A stretch of DNA of 64,000 bases from Bryobacterales bacterium (GTDB lineage: Bacteria > Acidobacteriota > Terriglobia > Bryobacterales > Bryobacteraceae): contig JADZCM010000017.1 in NCBI GenBank assembly GCA_020851555.1, positions 1-64,000 on the forward strand. Reading direction: 5' to 3'. How positions within the stretch are numbered: the stretch's first letter is position 1; each line of letters begins with the position of its first letter. The notes under the pieces are model-generated. The model was not told where the DNA came from, did no database searches, and was given only the letters and a program-made list of their open reading frames with translations. Both the position numbers and the translations under genes were made by a program. Shown piece after piece: positions 58,166 to 64,000 of this stretch.

Positions 58166-59520
58166 CAAGATCCCCCAAGTCCATTAGAACAGATCCGCGC
58201 CTGCTCCACGCTCTCGCCGGCCAGCGAGTTCGGGCCCGCGCGGGTTACGCGGACCTCCACGTAGCGGCCCGCGAGAGATCCGGAGCCGGGCGGCGCGAGG
58301 AAATTCAAAACACGGTTCTGCGAGGTGCGGCCGATCCACTGGCCGGTAGGCCGGTTGAATCCCTCCACCATGACCTCGTGCAGCGTGCCGACCAGCCCGG
58401 AGTTGCGCTGGATCTGGATGGCGCGCTGCTTTTCCTGCAACAAGGTGAGACGGCGGCCGGCCTCCTCCTGGGGGACCCGGCCGTCCAGTTCCAGGGCGGA
58501 AGTATTGGGGCGCGGCGAGTACTTGAAGCTGAACAGCGAGTCGAACCGGACCTCCTCCAGCAGTGAGAGCGTCTGCTCGAAGTCCTTCTCCGTTTCTCCC
58601 GGGAAGCCCACGATGACGTCCGAGGTAAGGGCGATGGAGCGCCGGGCGCCTTTCAGCCACTCGATGCGCCGCAGGTAGTCGTCGCGGGTGTACAGCCGCC
58701 GCATGCGTTCCAGCACGGCGGTCGATCCGGACTGGACGGGCAGGTGGACATGATCGCACAGGACGGGGTGGGCGTCGATCACGTCCACAATGCTCCGGCT
58801 GAAGTCGCGCGGGTGCGAGGTGGCGAAACGCACGCGCCGCAAGCCGGATATCAGGGCCACGCTGGCGAGCAGGGCGGCGAAGTCCGCGCATTCGCCCGAA
58901 GGATCGCGGTAGCTGTTCACGTTCTGCCCGAGCAACTGCACCTCGGTGTATCCCGAGCCGGCGAGCGAGCGGACCTCCTCGAGGATGCTTCCGCTGGCGC
59001 GGCTTCGCTCCTTGCCGCGGGTGAAGGGCACGATGCAATATGCACAGGACTTGTCACAGCCCTCGATGATGGTGACGTACGCCCGGTGCGGGTTGTCGCG
59101 CCGGGTGAAGGAGGTCTCGAAAGCCTCACCGTTGGCCGGCTCAAGCCCGGTCACGCGCTGATCGCCGGATTCCAGGCGCGAAACCAGCACGGGAAGTTGG
59201 CTGTAGCTGGCCGAGCCGCAGACCAGCGCGACGTGCGGAGCCTTCTCGAAGATGCGGCGGCCCTGCTGCTGCGCTACACACCCCAGAACCGCAAAACGTC
59301 TGCCGCGGGCGCCGCGCTTGAACTGCTGCAGCCGCTGATAAACCTTCTGCTCGGCCTTGTCGCGGACGCTGCAAGTGTTATAGAGAACCAGCGACGCCTC
59401 TTCCGGACGGTCCACCCGCGAGTAGCCGAGGCTGGTGAGCGTGCCGACGACTTTCTCCGAGTCGTGCACATTCATCTGGCAGCCGAAAGTCTCCAGGTAG
59501 AAGGTCTTCCCGTGGGGCAC
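58165..59520 (-). CDS. miaB: tRNA-2-methylthio-N6-dimethylallyladenosine synthase MiaB
   Basis: Radical SAM methylthiotransferase for A37 of tRNA. The 451-residue product has the UPF0004 domain cysteines (Cys14 in ETFGCQMN, Cys50 in NTCSVR, Cys81 in LGCVAQQ), the radical SAM motif GCDKSCAYCIVP (Cys155, Cys159, Cys162) followed by RGKERSR, and GQNVNSYRD. The C-terminal TRAM region contains VEGFNRPTGQWIGRTSQNRVLNF. The start is GTG 59520 with GAAAGAAAG upstream. Confidence 0.95.
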   Translation of the reverse strand: MPHGKTFYLETFGCQMNVHDSEKVVGTLTSLGYSRVDRPEEASLVLYNTCSVRDKAEQKVYQRLQQFKRGARGRRFAVLGCVAQQQGRRIFEKAPHVALVCGSASYSQLPVLVSRLESGDQRVTGLEPANGEAFETSFTRRDNPHRAYVTIIEGCDKSCAYCIVPFTRGKERSRASGSILEEVRSLAGSGYTEVQLLGQNVNSYRDPSGECADFAALLASVALISGLRRVRFATSHPRDFSRSIVDVIDAHPVLCDHVHLPVQSGSTAVLERMRRLYTRDDYLRRIEWLKGARRSIALTSDVIVGFPGETEKDFEQTLSLLEEVRFDSLFSFKYSPRPNTSALELDGRVPQEEAGRRLTLLQEKQRAIQIQRNSGLVGTLHEVMVEGFNRPTGQWIGRTSQNRVLNFLAPPGSGSLAGRYVEVRVTRAGPNSLAGESVEQARICSNGLGGS

Positions 59521-59528
59521 TTTCTTTC

Positions 59529-59534
59529 AGTATA
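59529..59534 (-). promoter_or_regulatory. -10 element of miaB
   Basis: The complement of 59529-59534 reads TATACT, 8 nt upstream of the GTG start. No convincing -35 is seen 17 nt further up. The short distance again suggests a very short leader. Confidence 0.35.
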
Positions 59535-59695
59535 CGATCGCCCGCCTGAGGGCCTGAAAGCGGGGATGAAGGAGCCAGCCGTCTGCGCGAAACGTGTTGA
59601 AGGCGAGAGATCGCCAGATTATGGACCTTTAATTTGTGGTTTCAGGCGCGATAGCCTACCATGAACTCTCGGGTTTGCCCGCCGCGCGGGTTCCT

Positions 59696-61930
59696 GTGAC
59701 GCGAAATACCCTGCGCCTCCTCACGCACGTTCTGTGCCTGCTGCCGTTCAGCCTCGTCCTACCGGGGCTGCACGCGGGTGATGCCCGTCGTGCAGTGGCC
59801 ATTCAGATCTCCGAACCTATACGCCTGGACGGCGTGCTGGACGAGGCCGTCTGGGCTGAGAACTCGCCGATCGGCGAATTCATTCAGGTAGAGCCGCGAA
59901 CGGGCGAGCCTCCAACCGAGCCGACCAAGGCCTGGATCGCTTACACCAAAGAGGCGCTCTACGTGGCGGTTCGATGCGAGGACAGCCATCCCGGCAGGAT
60001 CGTGGCCAGAGAGTTGTTGAGGGACAGTTTCCTGTTTAGCGACGACAACGTGGAACTCGTGCTCGATACGTTCCATGACCAGCGCAATGCGTACTACTTC
60101 GCCACCAATCCCGCCGGGGTTATGGTGGACGGGCGGGTTACAGAGAACCGTTACCCAAACCGGGAGTGGGACGGGATCTGGATGGTTCGCGTGAGCACCG
60201 ACGCGCAGGGGTGGTCCGCCGAGTTCGAAATCCCGTTCAAGACCCTTGGCTTCGACGGCGGCAAGACCAGTTGGGGGTTCAACATCTCCCGGCATCTGGG
60301 CCGCGCGCGGGAGTTCTCCCGGTGGGCGACGCCCTCCCTCGATGTCCGGCTGACCCAGATGGCGCGGGCGGGTGCCATCACGAGCCTGGAGGGACTCTCT
60401 CAAGGAGTGGGCCTCGACGTCAGGCCTTACGCCATCGGCGGCTGGACCCGTGACCGGGAGGCCGCCAGACTCACCCGGTGGGCGGGCGACGCCGGCGCGG
60501 ATATCTTCTACCGGATCACGTCCAATCTTATCTCCAGCACCACCATCAACACCGACTTCGCGGAGACGGAGGTGGACGCGCGCCAGGTGAACCTGACGCG
60601 CTACTCCCTGTTCTTCCCGGAGAGGAGGACTTTTTTTCTGGAAGACGCCGGGGTTTTCGACTTCGCCGGCGGCCAGAGCGGCTTCGGGCGGGGCGGGCAG
60701 GGCGGTGGAGGGATGCGCCGCCGCAATGTCGATCTGCTGCCGTTTTTCTCGCGGCGCATCGGCCTCACGGAGGACGAAGACGGCAACACGTATGAGGTGC
60801 CGATCCGCATCGGCCAGAAACTGACGGGCAAAGCGGGGCGGTTCGATCTGGGACTCATGGGAGTGCGGACCGGCGACACGGAGATTGTGAATGGCCAGAG
60901 CCTGGCCGTGGGGCGGGTGAAAGCGAACTTCTGGCGCCAGTCCTATGTGGGTGCGCTTTTCACCAACGGGAATCCGGAGGGCGGAGCGAGCAACCATCTG
61001 GAGGGCATCGACCTCCGGCTGGCCACCTCCAACTTCCTGAACCGTGGGAAGAGCTTCATCTTCTCCCTCTATGGAAGCCGCACGCGGACCGCCGGCCTGA
61101 AGGGGAAGGATGCCGCCTACGGATTCGAGTTCGTCTACCCCAACGACTTTCTGTCAGCGGACTTCCGCAACCTGACCATCGGGGAGAACTACAATCCCGC
61201 GCTCGGGTTCGTTCCCCGAACCGGCGTTCGCATCAACTCCAGCCGCCTGGAATTCGGGCCGCGCCCCAGATTCTGGGGTATTCGCCAGCTCACGTTCGGC
61301 GTCACGTACCAGGACTATTACGATCTGGTCAACCACGGCTCGGAGACGACGCGCATACAGGTGACGCCCCTTGAGCTTCAGTTCAACAGCGGCGACCGGA
61401 TCCAGTATTCGTGGAACCCCAATTTCGAGCAGTTGTTCGAACCGTTCGAGATTCGGGACGACGTCAGCATCCCCGTGGGGAGATACTGGACGGGCATGCA
61501 TCGCATCAACGCCTTCACCTCCGGCAGCAGGCCCTTCTCGGTTCGTCTGGATCTGGAAACCGGCGGTTTCTACAGCGGCACCCGGAAGCAGGCCGGGGTG
61601 GACCTGAGCTGGAGGAAGAACAGCCATCTGAGCACGACGGTCAACGTGGAACAGAATTGGGTCCGGCTGAAGGAGGGCTCCTTCAACGCCAGGCTGTTTG
61701 GCTACCGGCTGGACTACTCCTTCACGCCGCTGATCAGCCTTTCGAGTTTCATCCAGTACGATTCGGATTCCGAGAACATCGGGATGCAGAGCCGCCTGCG
61801 CTGGATCCTGAAACCCGGCAACGAGTTCTACGTCGTGATCAATCACGCCTGGCAAGAGGATATGTTCAACCGCTTCGTCAACTATCAGACCAAGGCCAGG
61901 GTGAAGTTGAACTACACGTTCCGGTTCTGA
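59696..61930 (+). CDS. CBM9-like/DUF5916 outer-membrane protein
   Basis: The 744-residue product has a Sec leader (TLRLLTHVLCLLPFSLVLPGLHAG). A carbohydrate-binding family 9-like domain follows (IRLDGVLDEAVWAENSPIGEFIQVEPRTGEPPTEPTKAWIAYTKEALYVAVRCEDS, about 42-97; WSAEFEIPFKTLGF near 184-197). A long DUF5916 beta-rich region then carries the landmark RYSLFFPERRTFFLEDAGVFDF (about 301-322) and ends as a barrel-like series (FYVVINHAWQEDMF; VKLNYTFRF, C-terminal Phe). It probably binds or passes oligosaccharides at the outer membrane (inference). Start uncertain: GTG 59696 places the leader first; GTG 59636 would add 20 residues. Neither has a clear ribosome-binding site. Confidence 0.82.
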   Translation: MTRNTLRLLTHVLCLLPFSLVLPGLHAGDARRAVAIQISEPIRLDGVLDEAVWAENSPIGEFIQVEPRTGEPPTEPTKAWIAYTKEALYVAVRCEDSHPGRIVARELLRDSFLFSDDNVELVLDTFHDQRNAYYFATNPAGVMVDGRVTENRYPNREWDGIWMVRVSTDAQGWSAEFEIPFKTLGFDGGKTSWGFNISRHLGRAREFSRWATPSLDVRLTQMARAGAITSLEGLSQGVGLDVRPYAIGGWTRDREAARLTRWAGDAGADIFYRITSNLISSTTINTDFAETEVDARQVNLTRYSLFFPERRTFFLEDAGVFDFAGGQSGFGRGGQGGGGMRRRNVDLLPFFSRRIGLTEDEDGNTYEVPIRIGQKLTGKAGRFDLGLMGVRTGDTEIVNGQSLAVGRVKANFWRQSYVGALFTNGNPEGGASNHLEGIDLRLATSNFLNRGKSFIFSLYGSRTRTAGLKGKDAAYGFEFVYPNDFLSADFRNLTIGENYNPALGFVPRTGVRINSSRLEFGPRPRFWGIRQLTFGVTYQDYYDLVNHGSETTRIQVTPLELQFNSGDRIQYSWNPNFEQLFEPFEIRDDVSIPVGRYWTGMHRINAFTSGSRPFSVRLDLETGGFYSGTRKQAGVDLSWRKNSHLSTTVNVEQNWVRLKEGSFNARLFGYRLDYSFTPLISLSSFIQYDSDSENIGMQSRLRWILKPGNEFYVVINHAWQEDMFNRFVNYQTKARVKLNYTFRF

Positions 61931-62044
61931 GCATCCCCCCGCCGGCCGGCCCCGCCCACGGGCAGCGGCTGCAAGCACCCGACCATCCAAAGGCCATTTT
62001 GCGTGCGGACTCCCGCCGCCTCATGGGGAACGCGCCGGACCCGG

Positions 62045-62063
62045 CAGGCCGAACCCCGGCCTG
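62045..62063. terminator. Hairpin in the convergent gap
   Basis: CAGGCCG-AACCC-CGGCCTG, a 7-bp perfect stem with a 5-nt loop, lies in the 180-bp gap between the convergent DUF5916 and aldo/keto reductase genes. No T tract; a candidate terminator only. Nothing else is seen in the gap. Confidence 0.35.
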
Positions 62064-62110
62064 AAGCCCTCCCGGCCTGTCCCTTCGTCACAACGATCGA
62101 GACGGACGGC

Positions 62111-63514
62111 TCAGACGACGGCGGCCACGCTGACCGCCGCGTCGCCAACCTCGGAAGCCGGGACCGCCACTGAGTAGGGAGCCTCCGTGAGTTGCGGCCG
62201 GAATGGCAGCGTGAGAAGCACCCGGTTGGCCGCGCGGATCTCGTAAGCGCGGATGGGCTCGGGCCCCGCAAACGCCGTGTTCCACTGGACCACCACGCGG
62301 CCGCCGTCGCGGCGCGTGCTTACCCCGGCGGGCTGAACCAGAGTGTTGGTCTTCTCCTGGAAGTAGTTGGCGGCCGCGCCGTGCCGGTCGAGCGTTTCCT
62401 TTTCGATGCGGACGCGTTCCAACGCCGAAGGCATATCCTTCAGCGCGGCGGTCAGGTTGGCGACCAACTGGTCCGCTTCGGGCTTCTCCCTCGCAATCTG
62501 GCCCGTCCCGATGATCGCCACCGCCACCCCGGCAAGCGACAAAGGATACCGCACAAGATCGGCGTAAGAGACGTCGCCGGCCCTGCCCACGCCGAGAATG
62601 ACGTCGTCCGGGACCCGCGAGAAACGCGGTTCTTTCCCGTAAAAAGCGCCGTCGGCGAACAGCTTCATGGCGATGACTCCGATCCCGCGCGCCACGGCCA
62701 GCGGCAGCACGTTGTTCTGGTGCGAACTGCAAGCGCGGTCTATGGGGTTGAGCGCCAGGAGCAGCGTGTCGATGGCCTGCTCCGAGTCGCGGCGGATGGC
62801 GCTCATCAACACCGGAGAGCTCTGGTGGCCGGTGATGCCGATGTGCCGGATCCAGCGGCGGTGCTCGGGATTCAGACCGGTGTAGTTGGTGCCGTCCCGG
62901 TAGTCCAGCAAGCCGGCCATCGCGCCGATGCGCTCCGGGCGCCGGGTGGCCCGTTCGGCATAGCCTTCGTAGATCTGATCCACCTGCGCCATGGCCGTCA
63001 GGTTGTGGATCTGTATGGAGTCAAGATAGGCTCCCTCGGGGATGTTGCCCTGGCCGTCCCCGAACATCTGCGTGAGCGAGCGTTTCAGGTCGTCGATGGC
63101 CGTCGTCCCCGGTTTGGCTTCGGGGTCCGCGGCGTAGCGGCGGCCGGTCTTGGTGGCGATGAACAGACGCGCGCGGAGTGCGGCGTCGTAGCCTGGAGCG
63201 CCCGGCGCCAGATTCATGCGCCGGAATGCTTCCCCATAGTTCATCTGGCTCGGTCCGTAGGCGTTGGCCGAGTCCAGATAGTTGACGCCGATCTGAACCG
63301 CGCGGACGATAATGTCCGCGGGGTCGATGCCCGGCTTGGTCCATTGCAGGGAGGCCTGCCCGCCCAAGCCCAGCGGCGTGACCAGGCGCCCGGTCCGCCC
63401 GAGCAGCCTCTGCGGGAACGCGGCCGCCGCCTGCGCGAACAGCGTTCCGGGGCCCAGGACGCCGGCCGCAGGCACGGCGCCCAACACACTCAGAATCTCT
63501 CTCCTGGAAAACAT
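62111..63514 (-). CDS. Tat-exported aldo/keto reductase family protein with C-terminal beta domain
   Basis: The 467-residue product begins MFSRREILSVLGAVPAAG, a twin-arginine (SRREIL) signal. The aldo/keto reductase barrel follows: RLLGRTGRLVTPLGLGGQASLQW (about 36-58), GVNYLDSANAYGPSQMNYGEAFRRM (about 76-100, the D/Y pair), FIATKTGRR (Lys), DSIQIHNL (His, near 170) and GVIAMKLFADGAF. The last ~90 residues (from about 375) form a fibronectin III-like beta domain (GVSTRRDGGRVVVQWNTAFAGPEPIRAYEIRAANRVLLTL). The ATG at 63514 puts the Tat motif at residue 3. Substrate and cofactor unknown. Confidence 0.85.
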   Translation of the reverse strand: MFSRREILSVLGAVPAAGVLGPGTLFAQAAAAFPQRLLGRTGRLVTPLGLGGQASLQWTKPGIDPADIIVRAVQIGVNYLDSANAYGPSQMNYGEAFRRMNLAPGAPGYDAALRARLFIATKTGRRYAADPEAKPGTTAIDDLKRSLTQMFGDGQGNIPEGAYLDSIQIHNLTAMAQVDQIYEGYAERATRRPERIGAMAGLLDYRDGTNYTGLNPEHRRWIRHIGITGHQSSPVLMSAIRRDSEQAIDTLLLALNPIDRACSSHQNNVLPLAVARGIGVIAMKLFADGAFYGKEPRFSRVPDDVILGVGRAGDVSYADLVRYPLSLAGVAVAIIGTGQIAREKPEADQLVANLTAALKDMPSALERVRIEKETLDRHGAAANYFQEKTNTLVQPAGVSTRRDGGRVVVQWNTAFAGPEPIRAYEIRAANRVLLTLPFRPQLTEAPYSVAVPASEVGDAAVSVAAVV

Positions 63515-63579
63515 GCGCCCTCTCCTTGGGTACATTCTAGCCCGGCGATCCCGACGGCTGCTAGACTGTAGTCAATCGT

Positions 63580-64000
63580 ATGCTGTCGATCGTCATCCCC
63601 GTACACAACGAGGAACCGTCCATTCTGCCGCTGTACGACCGGCTGACGCGCGTGCTCGAACCGCTCCAGAAGCCCTACGAGATCATCTTCGTGGACGACG
63701 CGTCCACCGACCGCAGCTTTGAACTGCTCTACAACCTGGTCGAGACCGACGGACGCCTGAAGGTGATCCGGCTGCGCCGCAATTTCGGCCAGACGGCGGC
63801 CCTTTCGGCGGGCTTCCATGAAGCGCGCGGCGACGTGATCGTATCCATGGACGGCGATTTGCAGCACGACCCGGCGGACCTTCCGGCCCTGCTCGCCAAG
63901 ATTGACGAAGGGTACGACATCGCCAGCGGCTGGCGCAGGCGCCGTGTGGACAATGCCGTCACGCGGCGGTTGCCCTCGCGCATCGCGAACTGGATGATGG
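63580..64000 (+). CDS. Family 2 glycosyltransferase (DPM1/ArnC-like), cut by the window end
   Basis: Only the first 140 residues are present. They match GT2 enzymes that use lipid-phosphate acceptors: MLSIVIPVHNEEPSILPLYDRLTRVL (1-26), YEIIFVDDASTDRSFELL (about 33-50), VIRLRRNFGQTAALSAGFHEARGDVIVSMDGDLQHDPADLPALL (about 63-106, the DxD/QHDP motif), then GYDIASGWRRRR. The GWRRRR..N...RR.PS.IAN segment resembles polyprenyl-phosphate sugar transferases. -10-like TAGACT is at 63562-63567. The C-terminal membrane part, if present, lies outside the window. Confidence 0.88.
   Translation, partial: MLSIVIPVHNEEPSILPLYDRLTRVLEPLQKPYEIIFVDDASTDRSFELLYNLVETDGRLKVIRLRRNFGQTAALSAGFHEARGDVIVSMDGDLQHDPADLPALLAKIDEGYDIASGWRRRRVDNAVTRRLPSRIANWMM

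Noticed and set aside
1..64000. tRNA, rRNA, CRISPR array, IS element, phage or integrase genes
   Set aside because: I looked for T-loop-like GTTCGA runs, repeat-spacer periodicity, transposase and integrase motifs. The few GTTCGA/TCGAAC matches lie inside well-supported coding genes, and nothing else fits.

Overview
The window reads as a chromosomal segment of a motile, diderm, high-GC bacterium of the phylum Acidobacteriota, most likely the Solibacter/Bryobacter lineage. The best evidence is the C-terminus of the protein at 25250-28213, which has the pattern of the domain catalogued as 'Solibacter uncharacterized C-terminal domain' (TIGR03437). L- and P-ring flagellar genes, a secretin and POTRA/beta-barrel-type proteins show that there is an outer membrane. 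I saw no rRNA, tRNA, CRISPR array, insertion sequence or phage gene.

Layout. (1) 0.3-13 kb: flagellar locus in two arms. The + arm is flgF-flgG-flgA-flgH-flgI-flgJ(rod-binding part only). The - arms are flaG-fliS and fliE-fliF-fliG-fliH-fliI-fliJ, with a lytic transglycosylase and a secreted cyclophilin between them. Sigma-54-like sites (exact GG-N10-GC spacing) lie before flgF and fliE, and a sigma-28-like site lies before flaG-fliS. (2) 13.3-19 kb: a PspC-domain protein, the leucine operon leuA-leuB-leuC-leuD (-) with a LeuA that lacks the regulatory domain, and a divergent LysR-type regulator across an AT-rich island with a 17-bp palindrome. (3) 19.2-24.4 kb: a tightly overlapping housekeeping operon, rpoZ-coaBC-family 4 uracil-DNA glycosylase-tmk-holB, then an unusual Hfq-like protein, a thioesterase and a TPR protein. 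(4) 24.6-37.5 kb (-): a Tad/Cpa-type secretion locus (cpaB, secretin, cpaE, cpaF, tadB, tadC). Upstream are a transglutaminase-like and a polytopic membrane protein. Downstream are a 30-residue membrane micro-protein, a ~990-residue beta-propeller/TIGR03437 protein and an outer-membrane beta-barrel candidate. No pilin or prepilin peptidase gene is visible. (5) 37.5-39.5 kb: a POTRA-only protein, a 467-bp foldable non-coding stretch and a PilZ protein. (6) 39.6-43.5 kb: two divergent pairs that together encode the modules of a cobalamin methionine synthase as separate proteins, plus MTHF reductase.

(7) 43.7-46.5 kb: a secreted metallo-beta-lactamase-fold protein and a PyrD-PyrK fusion. (8) 46.6-51.9 kb (-): acylphosphatase-apt-ispE-prs-rplY-pth-rpsF-rpsR-rplI, a translation/nucleotide operon, divergent from hemB. 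(9) 53-59.5 kb: an AT-hook mini-protein, an amino-acid permease, a sodium/solute symporter, a secreted TPR-like protein, a bifunctional-nuclease-family protein and miaB. (10) 59.7-64 kb: a CBM9/DUF5916 outer-membrane protein, a Tat-exported aldo/keto reductase and the start of a family 2 glycosyltransferase that runs off the right edge.

Most of the window is ordinary core genome. The most interesting items are the fully split methionine synthase, the Tad-like locus ending in a Solibacter-type propeller protein and a micro-protein, the truncated LeuA with its palindromic control region, the Hfq variant with Pro in the YKHAI motif, and the flagellar promoter set. All functions are inferred from sequence pattern recognition; no database search was run.
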